From the NCBI GenBank assembly GCA_937896895.1, contig CALBNV010000082.1:1-41350 (forward strand): a stretch of DNA of 41,350 nucleotides. Reading direction: 5' to 3'. Source of the DNA: an uncultured Bacteroidales bacterium. Lineage in GTDB: Bacteria; Bacteroidota; Bacteroidia; Bacteroidales; F082. The notes beneath the pieces were generated by a model. The model had not been told where the DNA came from and did not search any database. It worked only from the letters and a program-made list of their open reading frames with translations. This document shows positions 33,601 through 41,350 of this stretch, in pieces (position 1 is the stretch's first letter; each line of letters starts with the position of its first letter). The position numbers and the translations under genes were made by a program.

Positions 33601-36099
33601 ATGCTTGAAATAGTTTTAAAAACGGCACTTGCCGCATTGCTGGTTATAGTGATAGCCGTCCTCTGGAAAACGCGTAACAGCTTGAAATTCATTGTGGTCT
33701 TTTGCATCACTGCTTTTTTGCTTATCTGTTTGAAGGAAAACGAAAAAGATGATGTGAAATCGCTTCTGTGGTACGATTCTCCTGCCGAGATATGGGAGGC
33801 GGCACTGCCGCTGGGCAACGGACGTCTCGGCATGATGCCTGACGGCGGGATTGAAAAGGAAAATATCGTCTTGAATGACATCGCGATGTGGTCCGGCTCG
33901 GAGGCCGACTACTCGAACCAGAGAGCGAAGGAATCGCTGCCGGAAATCAGGCGGCTGCTTATTGAAGGCAAAAATCATGAAGCGCAACAGCTTATGTACG
34001 AGACGTTTACGTGCGGGAACAAGGGGTCTAATCATGGTGTCGGTGGAGATGCGACTTTTGGCTGTTATCAGACACTCGGAAATCTGGAAATTGAGTATGA
34101 CTATGGCAATATCGGCTCAACGGCTGGAAAAAATATAGTTCAACCGACTGATTGCCAACATTATCGCCGCGGATTGGACTTGAGAACCGCAACGGCGTTC
34201 ACTGAGTTTTCGGTCGGAGAAGTGAATTATAAACGTGAATATTTCATTTCACGAAACAATGATGTCGGAATAGTCCGTATTGCAGCGGATAAGAATAATG
34301 TGATAAATCTCACGGCAAGGCTGAACCGAGAAAAAGACACATCTGTAATTGAGTTTGTCACTGAAGACGCCGCAATAGTGATGCGCGGACAACTGAACGA
34401 CGGTCTCGGCGATGGAAAAGGAGTGAGATATTTTTCAAAACTTTCTGCAAAAAGCAGAGACGGAAATGTCGAATATGTTGACAATCAGATAACTGTGAAG
34501 AACGCCACTGAAGTCATGCTGATATTTTCATCAGCGACTAATTTCATGAATGACGATTATGTTTCTTTTGTCGATGAAAGATTGGGGAATGCCAAGTCAT
34601 TTTCATTCAAGAGATTGCATAAAGAACATGTGAAGTCGTATCAGAAATTTTATAACCGCGCTGAACTGAATCTCGGCGAACCGATGAAATCATCACTGAC
34701 GACAGAAGAGCAACTTGTTGATTATCAAAATGAAGAAGACCCGTCGTTTGCGGCGTTGTATTTCAATTTCGGGAGATATTTGTTCATATCATCAACTCGT
34801 GAGGATTTGCTGCCGCCTAATTTGCAGGGGCTTTGGGCGAACACGCTCCAGACTCCGTGGAACGGTGACTATCATCTGAATATCAATCTGCAGATGAACC
34901 ATTGGCTGACGGAAGTGTGCAACCTGCCGGAGCTGAACAGTCCGTTGACCGAACTGACTAAAGGCTTGGTGAAATCTGGCGAGCAGACCGCGAAATCGTT
35001 CTACGGCGCTGACGGCTGGGTGGTGCACTGGGGCACGAACCCGTGGCGTTACACGGCTCCGGGCGAAGACCCGTCATGGGGCGCCACCAACACCGGCGGC
35101 GCATGGCTATGCCAACATCTCTATAACCATTATCTATATACGCAAGATGTTGATTATCTGAAAGATGTCTATCCTGTGATGAAAGGCTCCGCCGAGTTCT
35201 TCCATTCCGCAATGATTACAGAGCCTTCGCATGGCTGGCTCGTGACAGCGCCGACGACATCGCCGGAAAACGCGTTCTTGGACAACGAGGGCCGCTGGAC
35301 TTACGTCTGCATGGGTTCGACGATGGATGTGCAGGTTGTGACGGAACTGTTCCGAAATGTGATAGAAGCCAACAAAATAATTTATAAAGACTCATTGGAA
35401 AATTCTGATTCTGAGTTTATTGCGTCGCTGAAGTCGGACCTGCTGCGTTTTCCTCCGATGCAGATAGGCAAGGACGGTTACTTGCAGGAATGGCTTGAAG
35501 ACTATGAGGAGACTGACATCCATCACCGTCATGTGTCGCATCTGTTCGGGCTGCATCCCGCGCACCTGATAACAGAGTCGAAGACACCGGAGCTTTTCGA
35601 GGCGTGCAGGGTGACACTCAACCGTCGCGGCGACGAGGGAACGGGCTGGTCTCGGGCGTGGAAGATAAACTTCTGGGCGCGGCTTCACGACGGGGAACGG
35701 GCCGGCAGACTGCTCGCGAGCCTGCTGTCACCGGCGGTTCCCGATGGCGGGAAGAATGTGAAACCGGGGACGTACCCGAACCTTTTCTGTGCGCATCCGC
35801 CGTTCCAGATCGACGGCAACTTCGGCGGAACGGCGGGAATAGCAGAAATGCTGCTGCAAAGCCACGACGGCTTCATTGAACTGCTTCCGGCAATTCCAAT
35901 GTCGTGGGAATCAGGGTCTTACAAAGGACTGTGCGCCGTGGGAGGTGCTGTCGTCGATTGCCGCTGGGAAGATGGAAAGGTCACTGAAGCAAAGATATAC
36001 TCTAAATGCGGCGGGACGTATAAAGTCAAGAATCCTGTGACAGGTGAGATGATGAAACTGTCGCTGAAAGCAGGAAAAAGCAAAAGGCTCAAATTTTGA
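33601..36099 (+). CDS. GH95 alpha-L-fucosidase (alpha-1,2-fucosidase type)
   Basis: The 832-residue protein belongs to GH95. It has an N-terminal beta-sandwich (WEAALPLGNGRLGMM, NDIAMWSG), then an (alpha/alpha)6 barrel with DYHLNINLQMNHW holding the catalytic Asn pair. VSHLFGLHPAHLI follows, then QIDGNFGGTAGIAEML, which contains the acid Asp. Family members remove terminal alpha-1,2-fucose (or L-galactose). From ATG 33601 the N-terminus has two hydrophobic segments (3-20 and 29-43). From an in-frame TTG at 33682 only the second remains, resembling a signal peptide ending LLIC, so the start is uncertain. GH20 follows 47 bp downstream. Confidence 0.9.
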   Translation: MLEIVLKTALAALLVIVIAVLWKTRNSLKFIVVFCITAFLLICLKENEKDDVKSLLWYDSPAEIWEAALPLGNGRLGMMPDGGIEKENIVLNDIAMWSGSEADYSNQRAKESLPEIRRLLIEGKNHEAQQLMYETFTCGNKGSNHGVGGDATFGCYQTLGNLEIEYDYGNIGSTAGKNIVQPTDCQHYRRGLDLRTATAFTEFSVGEVNYKREYFISRNNDVGIVRIAADKNNVINLTARLNREKDTSVIEFVTEDAAIVMRGQLNDGLGDGKGVRYFSKLSAKSRDGNVEYVDNQITVKNATEVMLIFSSATNFMNDDYVSFVDERLGNAKSFSFKRLHKEHVKSYQKFYNRAELNLGEPMKSSLTTEEQLVDYQNEEDPSFAALYFNFGRYLFISSTREDLLPPNLQGLWANTLQTPWNGDYHLNINLQMNHWLTEVCNLPELNSPLTELTKGLVKSGEQTAKSFYGADGWVVHWGTNPWRYTAPGEDPSWGATNTGGAWLCQHLYNHYLYTQDVDYLKDVYPVMKGSAEFFHSAMITEPSHGWLVTAPTTSPENAFLDNEGRWTYVCMGSTMDVQVVTELFRNVIEANKIIYKDSLENSDSEFIASLKSDLLRFPPMQIGKDGYLQEWLEDYEETDIHHRHVSHLFGLHPAHLITESKTPELFEACRVTLNRRGDEGTGWSRAWKINFWARLHDGERAGRLLASLLSPAVPDGGKNVKPGTYPNLFCAHPPFQIDGNFGGTAGIAEMLLQSHDGFIELLPAIPMSWESGSYKGLCAVGGAVVDCRWEDGKVTEAKIYSKCGGTYKVKNPVTGEMMKLSLKAGKSKRLKF

Positions 36100-36146
36100 C
36101 TAATTGATAATCAATAATATGGATGTTGAAACAAAAATATGATAAA

Positions 36147-38384
36147 ATGAGAAAACTGTTATTTGCAGCGGCGATGACCGCAATGCTTTGTGCCTGTTCG
36201 GAAAAAGTCACACGACAGGCAAATCTGGAAATCGTGCCAAAGCCCAACGACATTGAGATATTCCAACATGGACAGCACGACTCCGGCAATTTTGTGATTG
36301 ACACAAAGACTATCATCGTTTCCGATGATGTTGATAATCAGTTCAATGCAGAGTATCTTCAATCATATCTGAAGAATGCCGTTGAAGGTGATTTCCTTAT
36401 TGAAAACAGTGCAAAGAAAAACTACATCAGTCTTGAAATAAATGATGAGATTACTGATAATGAAGCATATACGCTGGTCGTTGACGGCAAGTGCATAACG
36501 ATTCAGGGCGGCACCACGGCGGGAGTTTTTTACGGGATTCAGACGCTCATGCAGATGCTTCCTGCCGACGCATACAATAAATGTGCTGAAGCAAAAGTGA
36601 AGGCTGTTGAAGTTCCGGCGATGAGGATTGCCGACGCGCCGCGTTTCCACTACCGCGGACTGCATTTTGATGTGTCGCGCACTTTCTTCGGGACGGAGTT
36701 CATGTATAAGTTGCTTGATGCGATGTCGTATTACAAAATCAACAACTTACATTGGCATCTCGCCGATGACCAGGGCTGGCGCGTGGAGATAAAGGCCTAT
36801 CCGCGGCTCACTGAACTCGGGGCGTGGCGCGGTCCTGACGAACTGCTCAAGCCGGCATACGGCTCCGGCATGGAACGCAACGGCGGGTTTTATACCCAAG
36901 AGGAAATAAAGGCAATAGTGAAATACGCAGCCGACCGTAACATTAACATCATCCCGGAGATTGACCTGCCCGGCCACAGCAAGGCCGTCGCAGTCACCTA
37001 TCCGGAGATTCTATGTGACATAAACACAAAGCATTACAGCTGCCAGTGGGAGTCGAACAACGTGTGGTGCATCGGCCGTGAAGAAAACTACGTGATGCTC
37101 GACAACATCATCAAGGAAATGGTGGAACTGTTCCCTTCGAGGATTTTCCATATAGGCGGCGATGAAGTCAACATGGACTCGTGGAAGGAATGCCCGCGCT
37201 GTCAGGCTCTCATGAAAGAGAAAGGCATGACAGAAGTCGTTGAGCTTCAGAACTATTTCGTGCGCCGACTTGAAGCGATACTTGCAAGATACGGCAAGAC
37301 GATGGCTGGCTGGGATGAGATAATAGACGGCGGCGAGCTGCTTCCCGAATCCGTCGTATATGCGTGGGCAAGCCTCGACCGCGGCATGAAGTCGGTCAGG
37401 GAAGGTCACCCGACGGTGATGCTCATCGGCGAATACATGTATTTCGACATGAAACAGAGTGCCGACGAACGCGGGCTGAAATGGGCGGGCATCACCCCGC
37501 TCGAAAAGACCTACAGCTTCGATCCAGTCGGAACTTTTGAGCTGAATGAAGATGAGAAGAAACTCGTACTCGGTCCGCAGGGCGGCGCATGGGCGGAATG
37601 CTTCCAGGTGAAAGACTACGCTGAATATCAGGTGTTTCCGAAACTGCTTGCTTTGTCGGAAATAGGATGGACGAACCGTGAACTCCGTCGCTGGGACGAC
37701 TTCCAAAACCGGCTGTTCGACGCACAATACGACCGCATGTACGCGATGGACCTGAAATTCAGAATCGCACCGGCAGATGTGGGGTATGAGGACGGAAAAA
37801 TTGTCGCCGCAAAAGACAATGACGTCCTGACAATACGCTACACCGACGACAAGTCGGCTCCCACGCTGGAGTCACCTGTCTATGACGGGCCGATTGCGAC
37901 GGAAACGCCGGAGAATTACCGCTTCGCCACGTTCTTCAACGACCGCTCAAGCATCGCGCGTGGCGCACAGAACATCGAACTGCATCATTACCTGAAACCG
38001 GCGACGAAAGTGGAGTCGAATATCCCGTTCATGGAGGACATCAACCGCCTCGTCGATTACGACCTGGAGACCTACTGCTTCACAAGCCGCGATGTCGTGG
38101 CCGGCGACTACGTCAAGTTCACATTCGACGAGCCTGTCGAATGTCGTTCGATTGGAATGTGTACGGGCTATTACACGCTCGCCGTCTATGGCATCCTCAA
38201 CGGCTACATCGAATATTCATACGACGGCGAGAACTACATCAAAGGCGGAAGGTTCACATACGACATGTTCGACGGTTACAGGGCATACTGCTATCCTGAA
38301 CATCCGGTCAAGTCGGTGCGCGTCGTGGCTGACGGCATCTGCGAACACGAGGTTACGGGCATCCAGGACCTGAGGATAGAATGA
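36147..38384 (+). CDS. GH20 beta-N-acetylhexosaminidase lipoprotein
   Basis: The product, 745 residues from ATG 36147, has a lipoprotein signal (MRKLLFAAAMTAMLCAC). A GH20b-like N-domain follows, then the barrel with NNLHWHLADDQGWRVEIK, IPEIDLPGHS and HIGGDEVNM, where Asp339-Glu340 is the catalytic pair for substrate-assisted hydrolysis. From about residue 600 a discoidin-like beta domain (DYVKFTFDEP, YIEYSYDGENY) probably binds carbohydrate. It should release terminal GlcNAc or GalNAc outside the inner membrane. An ATG at 36123 is in frame, but 36147 gives a proper signal. It is the second gene of the GH95 operon. Confidence 0.92.
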   Translation: MRKLLFAAAMTAMLCACSEKVTRQANLEIVPKPNDIEIFQHGQHDSGNFVIDTKTIIVSDDVDNQFNAEYLQSYLKNAVEGDFLIENSAKKNYISLEINDEITDNEAYTLVVDGKCITIQGGTTAGVFYGIQTLMQMLPADAYNKCAEAKVKAVEVPAMRIADAPRFHYRGLHFDVSRTFFGTEFMYKLLDAMSYYKINNLHWHLADDQGWRVEIKAYPRLTELGAWRGPDELLKPAYGSGMERNGGFYTQEEIKAIVKYAADRNINIIPEIDLPGHSKAVAVTYPEILCDINTKHYSCQWESNNVWCIGREENYVMLDNIIKEMVELFPSRIFHIGGDEVNMDSWKECPRCQALMKEKGMTEVVELQNYFVRRLEAILARYGKTMAGWDEIIDGGELLPESVVYAWASLDRGMKSVREGHPTVMLIGEYMYFDMKQSADERGLKWAGITPLEKTYSFDPVGTFELNEDEKKLVLGPQGGAWAECFQVKDYAEYQVFPKLLALSEIGWTNRELRRWDDFQNRLFDAQYDRMYAMDLKFRIAPADVGYEDGKIVAAKDNDVLTIRYTDDKSAPTLESPVYDGPIATETPENYRFATFFNDRSSIARGAQNIELHHYLKPATKVESNIPFMEDINRLVDYDLETYCFTSRDVVAGDYVKFTFDEPVECRSIGMCTGYYTLAVYGILNGYIEYSYDGENYIKGGRFTYDMFDGYRAYCYPEHPVKSVRVVADGICEHEVTGIQDLRIE

Positions 38385-38407
38385 GCCGAAGCGGTTGTGC
38401 CTGGAAC

Positions 38408-39493
38408 TCAGCGGAGTATGTTCCAGAAACTTTCCGGCAGATACACGTTTTCGACATCCGTTGCGTCTCTGAACAGCGGGGCGATGTCGATAGGCTCGAA
38501 GCCGGCTATGCCGCAGCCGATGGGAGTGACCAAGAACTTCATCTCCGGATGTTGTTTCGCGAACCCGATGAACTCATCGACGTAAGGCTTGATTGTCTCG
38601 ACGCCGCCCTGCATCGTCGGGATGGCGTACGACTGCCCCTGCAAGCCGACACCGTTGCCCCAGACTGCCCCGAAGTTTTTGTATGCGACGTATGCCGCGC
38701 CGCCCGCGTGCATACCCATCAGGTTGCTGCCGAAGACAAAGACCTCGTCCGGGCGTAATGACGAAATGTGATCTGGTGTTGTTCTGTATTGATTCTTTGG
38801 CATGATGCAAAATGATTTGACTCGTTTTCTGAATGAGAATTCCGGCGCGGCATCGTAAAACGCGACTGCTTCGTTGGATTCGTGAGATGCCGTCGCAATG
38901 CCGCATTCCGTATCATACGTTCCTTGCGCGTAATTCTCTATTACATAAGGTGTTACAACCTCGTTCATCATCTTCTTGTAGCGTTGGTTGACGGCCGCCG
39001 GAGTGATTCCTAACTCTGCGGCAATCTCTTTCTGACTGAAACCGGCATAAAAAATCATGCTCCCGATCTCCTGCATTATCCGGTCGTGCATGTAATGCCG
39101 CGTGATGGCCATGCAAACCTGCCGCATCATGTTGTCCTCCGGCTCGCCAGAACGGATGTATTCCATGATGTCATCGGATGCGGTGTCGGAAAGGTTCGCG
39201 AACTCTTTGTTGTACGCCTTTAACGCATCAAGAACAACGAAACGAAAACCGTTGGTCATCCACGTCGAGAGTTTTACGTTACTCGGACGGTCGAGCAACG
39301 GCTTGAAATCGTGAGTCATCAAATGAATGTAATACTCGTGCGCCAATGAATGGAAATCAAGGCCGGTCTTGTACCTCAAATGGTATTTCCTGTCGAAAAT
39401 TGCGTAGGCTTTTCTGCAATATTTGTAAAAATACTCTTTTGTGTAATAAGAGTCGTAACTTGCTAACTTTTTGACAATCAATTCATCTTCCAT
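38408..39493 (-). CDS. Sigma-70-like factor fused to a macro-like (phage A1S_2505-type) domain
   Basis: From ATG 39493 the protein has 361 residues. An in-frame TTG at 39499 precedes it. Residues about 1-190 look like an ECF-type sigma factor: a region-2-like segment (DFHSLAHEYYIHLMTHDF, KLSTWMTNGFRFVVLDAL) and a region-4 helix-turn-helix (GFSQKEIAAELGITPAAVNQRYKKMM). Residues about 240-361 (DEVFVFGSNLMGMHAGGAAYVAY, GLQGQSYAIPT, FLVTPIGCGIAGF) match a phage and plasmid domain with a macro/SLOG-like nucleotide-binding pattern. A ligand-controlled sigma factor is my inference. It is divergent from the vWA gene, with a -7 element 29 bp upstream. Confidence 0.72.
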   Translation of the reverse strand: MEDELIVKKLASYDSYYTKEYFYKYCRKAYAIFDRKYHLRYKTGLDFHSLAHEYYIHLMTHDFKPLLDRPSNVKLSTWMTNGFRFVVLDALKAYNKEFANLSDTASDDIMEYIRSGEPEDNMMRQVCMAITRHYMHDRIMQEIGSMIFYAGFSQKEIAAELGITPAAVNQRYKKMMNEVVTPYVIENYAQGTYDTECGIATASHESNEAVAFYDAAPEFSFRKRVKSFCIMPKNQYRTTPDHISSLRPDEVFVFGSNLMGMHAGGAAYVAYKNFGAVWGNGVGLQGQSYAIPTMQGGVETIKPYVDEFIGFAKQHPEMKFLVTPIGCGIAGFEPIDIAPLFRDATDVENVYLPESFWNILR

Positions 39494-39521
39494 AATCAAA
39501 TATCTGTTTTTTGAAATTTTG

Positions 39522-39529
39522 CAAAAATA
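39522..39529 (-). promoter_or_regulatory. -7 element TATTTTTG for the sigma-macro gene
   Basis: TATTTTTG on the minus strand fits TAnnTTTG and supports ATG 39493 as the start. The rest of the 132-bp divergent region is very AT-rich, and I found no consensus element for the plus-strand vWA gene. Confidence 0.5.
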
Positions 39530-39625
39530 TTAAATTTTTTTCAGATTATGCTTAATTAATTTCCTGAAAATTCTTTTAAATGGTCAAAGATTATCAAACA
39601 AATTGTTCAATTTAAAATCAATATT

Positions 39626-40285
39626 ATGGAAAAAGATGTTAAAAACATGGGGAAAGACAATGTAAAGAAAGTGTTTAATCTTGTTATCGTTGACGAGTCG
39701 GGGTCGATGAGCATCATACAGCGCGAGGCGTTGGCGGGCATCAACGAGACGATAGAGACGTGCCGCAAGATTCAGGAGGCACATCCGGAGATGGAGCAGA
39801 TGATGACGTTGATCACGTTCGACAGCGGGCATTTCAAGGTGCATTTCGACAATGTCAATGTCGGCGGAATCAGGAAATTGGGAGTGAACGAATACCGTCC
39901 GGGCGGTGCGACTCCACTTTACGACGCGATAGGCAAGGGTGTCGCGATGCTCAACGCGCAGACCTCCGTCGAGGACAACGTTCTTGTGACGATAATCACC
40001 GACGGCGAGGAGAACTGCAGCTCGGAATACAACCTCGGCATGGTGAAAAACCTCATCGAGAAACAGAAGAAACTCGGCTGGACGTTCACGCTCATCGGCA
40101 CCGACAACCTCGACGTCGAGGGCATGGCCGGCTCGATGTCTATCGACAACCACCTCGCCTTCGCCGAGAATGAAGCGGAGACAAGGGCGATGTTCGCCCA
40201 CGAAAGAAGGTCAAGGACGCGTTACAACGACCGTCTCGCATGTTGTGATGAAATGCCAAAAGGTAGTTATTTCGACGAGGATTAG
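39626..40285 (+). CDS. Stand-alone vWA-domain protein
   Basis: The 219-residue cytoplasmic protein is essentially one von Willebrand A domain with a complete MIDAS. DESGSMS has Asp23, Ser25 and Ser27, GGATPLYDAIG supplies the Thr, and ITDGEEN supplies the second Asp. The tail after about residue 185 is basic (HERRSRTRYNDR) and then acidic. There is no signal peptide or membrane anchor, so it resembles TerY-like cytosolic vWA proteins that act as metal-dependent adaptors. It is divergent from the sigma/macro-like fusion and ends at a strong terminator. A functional link between the two is a hypothesis. Confidence 0.8.
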   Translation: MEKDVKNMGKDNVKKVFNLVIVDESGSMSIIQREALAGINETIETCRKIQEAHPEMEQMMTLITFDSGHFKVHFDNVNVGGIRKLGVNEYRPGGATPLYDAIGKGVAMLNAQTSVEDNVLVTIITDGEENCSSEYNLGMVKNLIEKQKKLGWTFTLIGTDNLDVEGMAGSMSIDNHLAFAENEAETRAMFAHERRSRTRYNDRLACCDEMPKGSYFDED

Positions 40286-40303
40286 CATTGTGTCAGTCGT
40301 GCG

Positions 40304-40343
40304 GGCATCACATCAGATGAAGATGTGATGCCTTTTCTTTTTA
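40304..40343 (+). terminator. Intrinsic terminator after the vWA gene
   Basis: GGCATCACATC at 40304-40314 pairs perfectly over 11 bp with GATGTGATGCC at 40323-40333. The T-rich run TTTTCTTTTT follows. Confidence 0.9.
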
Positions 40344-40375
40344 AATGTGATTGTCGTTACATTGAAAATGTTTGT

Positions 40376-40383
40376 ACTTTTGC
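40376..40383 (+). promoter_or_regulatory. -7 element TACTTTTG for the fRMsr gene
   Basis: TACTTTTG fits TAnnTTTG, lies 24 bp before ATG 40408, and has a TTG 21 bp upstream. Confidence 0.6.
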
Positions 40384-40407
40384 GAAGCGTAAAAATATTC
40401 ATTAAAA

Positions 40408-40923
40408 ATGTCTAAACAATTGATTGTCAAAGGTGAAACCAAACACGAACTGTATTCAAATCTGCTTCCGCAAATTAAATCTTTGGTGGAAAACGAGCCT
40501 GATGCGATAGCGAACATGGCAAATGTTGCCGCCTGTCTGAAGGCAACTTTCAACTTCTGGTGGGTCGGGTTTTACCGTGTCGTTGGCGATGAACTTGTTT
40601 TGGGCCCGTTCCAAGGCCCTGTGGCCTGCACGCGTATCAGAAAGGGCAGGGGCGTGTGCGGCACTTCATGGCTGGAAGGCAAGACCGTCATTGTGCCTGA
40701 TGTCGTTAAGTTTCCCGGACATATAGCCTGCAGCTCGTTGTCAAAATCAGAGATAGTGGTGCCGTTGTTCGTTGAAAATGAAGTCGTTGCGGTACTTGAC
40801 ATTGACAGCGAAAAGTTGGCCTGTTTCGATGACGAAGACAGGCTTTGGCTTGAAGAAATCGCTGGCTTGATGAGTCACGAAAACCTTTTTAACCAAGACC
40901 GTAACCAAAACTCAAACTGGTAG
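40408..40923 (+). CDS. msrC: Free methionine-(R)-sulfoxide reductase (GAF-type)
   Basis: The 171-residue cytoplasmic GAF-domain protein keeps the fRMsr residues. Cys74 lies in GPVACTRI, Cys84 in GRGVCGTSW and Cys108 in HIACSS, at the same spacing as Cys84, Cys94 and Cys118 of the E. coli enzyme. NFWWVGFYR and VPLFVENEVVAVLDIDS are typical of the family. It reduces free L-methionine-R-sulfoxide with thioredoxin. It has its own promoter after the vWA terminator. Confidence 0.9.
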   Translation: MSKQLIVKGETKHELYSNLLPQIKSLVENEPDAIANMANVAACLKATFNFWWVGFYRVVGDELVLGPFQGPVACTRIRKGRGVCGTSWLEGKTVIVPDVVKFPGHIACSSLSKSEIVVPLFVENEVVAVLDIDSEKLACFDDEDRLWLEEIAGLMSHENLFNQDRNQNSNW

Positions 40924-40941
40924 CGCGGATAGTCTTGCGGG

Positions 40942-40988
40942 CTGCCCGAAGGGCAGTACCTCAACAACCGAGTACGCGGCACGCGTAC
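40942..40988 (+). other. Two perfect hairpins downstream of the fRMsr gene
   Basis: CTGCCC/GGGCAG with a GAA loop is at 40942-40956. GTACGCG/CGCGTAC with a GCA loop is at 40972-40988. Neither has a T-run on the plus strand. A-rich sequence follows instead, so they are not classic terminators, but they may stop or protect the fRMsr transcript. Confidence 0.6.
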
Positions 40989-41011
40989 CCAGAAAAAAAC
41001 AAAAAAACCTC

Positions 41012-41040
41012 TTGCGGTATCGAAAAATAGTGTAATTTTG
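41012..41040 (+). promoter_or_regulatory. Promoter of the terminal leader (TTG-N18-TAATTTTG)
   Basis: TTG at 41012-41014 and TAATTTTG at 41033-41040 are separated by 18 bp, close to the Bacteroidota consensus. Transcription would start near 41046, giving a leader of about 270 nt before ATG 41314. Confidence 0.6.
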
Positions 41041-41313
41041 CCGCCCGTATGAAAGAATCAATGAAGAAAAATTGCACACAGTGTCTTTCGGCGCATGATA
41101 CCGCGCCGTGGGGTTTGAGTATTACCCCCCCCCTCCCGTGTGCAAATTATTGAAAATAAATCAGTTAGGCTTTTTGAGACAGAAATACGCGCCGTCAGTC
41201 AGTGACTGTCGGCTTTCCGCGTTTCCATGCGCCGGCACCTGAATACCTGAAACACCTGAATACCTGAAAACAATTGAATATAATAACTAACTAAAAGAAA
41301 GGAGGAAAACTGG
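41041..41313 (+). promoter_or_regulatory. Long structured 5' leader with C9 tract, hairpins and Shine-Dalgarno
   Basis: TTGCACAC at 41072-41079 can pair with GTGTGCAA at 41138-41145. A near-perfect hairpin lies at 41191-41213 (GCCG and CAGTCA arms around one T-T mismatch). A C9 run is at 41125-41133. A 17-bp tandem duplication follows at 41236-41269, and AAAGGAGG ends 9 bp before ATG 41314, unusual for a group that rarely uses Shine-Dalgarno sites. A 34-codon ORF at 41049-41153 (MKESMKKNCTQC...) passes through the C9 run, but its ATG is almost at the predicted transcript start, so I do not call it a gene. Confidence 0.45.
41236..41269 (+). repeat. 17-bp tandem duplication
   Basis: CACCTGAATACCTGAAA occurs twice in direct succession (41236-41252 and 41253-41269) in the leader of the last gene. 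Each unit itself contains two ACCTGAA motifs. Confidence 0.85.
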
Positions 41314-41350
41314 ATGAAGATCAAGATGAAATCCAAAAAGATTAGGGGCG
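41314..41350 (+). CDS. Start of an unidentified gene, cut by the window end
   Basis: ATG 41314 follows a strong AAAGGAGG ribosome-binding site and opens a frame reading MKIKMKSKKIRG to the window end. The very basic N-terminus would fit the n-region of a signal peptide or a nucleic-acid-binding protein. Nothing more can be said. Confidence 0.5.
   Translation, partial: MKIKMKSKKIRG

Noticed and set aside
38381..38758. Plus-strand ORF of 125 codons after GH20
   Set aside because: It is antisense to the macro-like domain of the sigma fusion and has no signal or family features.
40972..41007. Intrinsic terminator for the fRMsr gene
   Set aside because: The hairpin is perfect, but it is followed by A-rich rather than T-rich sequence on the transcribed strand.
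41049..41153. 34-codon ORF through the C9 tract as a leader peptide
   Set aside because: Its ATG is only a few bases after the predicted transcript start and it has no ribosome-binding site, so it is described within the leader but not called as a gene.

Overview
The window looks like a chromosomal segment of a Bacteroidales (Bacteroidota) bacterium. This rests on the gene families: a type IX secretion PorQ homologue, a long NusB, a GT3-GT35 fusion, a NagB/PIG-L-type fusion, and DUF721 after recF. It also rests on Bacteroidota-type promoter elements (TAnnTTTG, in one case TTTG-N19-TAnnTTTG) before most transcription units and on the near absence of Shine-Dalgarno sequences. I cannot name the species. 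No rRNA, tRNA or CRISPR was seen.

Region 1 (1-1.9 kb) holds the start of an M42-type peptidase and a 45-residue acidic/His-rich ORF, both minus strand, then a decayed IS256-like (IS1249-type) insertion sequence with 18-21 bp inverted ends, one end present twice. Region 2 (1.96-13.1 kb) is a plus-strand glycogen/alpha-glucan operon: debranching enzyme, GT4 glycosyltransferase, an AT-rich beta-barrel gene that looks inserted, GH57 amylase, a glycogen synthase-phosphorylase fusion, a SUMF1-like protein and a YqiA-like hydrolase. Region 3 (13.1-15.8 kb) holds an AAA+/DUF4143 ATPase gene preceded by four 23-bp tandem repeats abutting its promoter. It is flanked by two direct copies of the 3' end of an exonuclease gene, which suggests a small insertion unit.

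Region 4 (15.9-25.1 kb) has a GH29 fucosidase, ParE, then surface-polysaccharide genes: a flippase, a formyltransferase/propeller fusion and a GT2/degenerate sugar-transferase fusion, with a candidate small RNA or attenuator between divergent promoters. Region 5 (25.1-30.2 kb) is housekeeping: nusB, porQ, recF, DUF721, efp and an lpxD paralogue, ending in a strong bidirectional terminator.

Region 6 (30.3-38.4 kb) carries a secreted EEP-family hydrolase, a NagB/PIG-L protein, and GH95 and GH20 glycosidases. With GH29 this suggests use of fucosylated, GlcNAc-containing glycans. Region 7 (38.4-41.35 kb) has a sigma factor fused to a macro-like domain, divergent from a stand-alone vWA protein, then a free methionine sulfoxide reductase. 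It ends in a long structured leader with a C9 tract and a strong Shine-Dalgarno before a gene cut by the window end.
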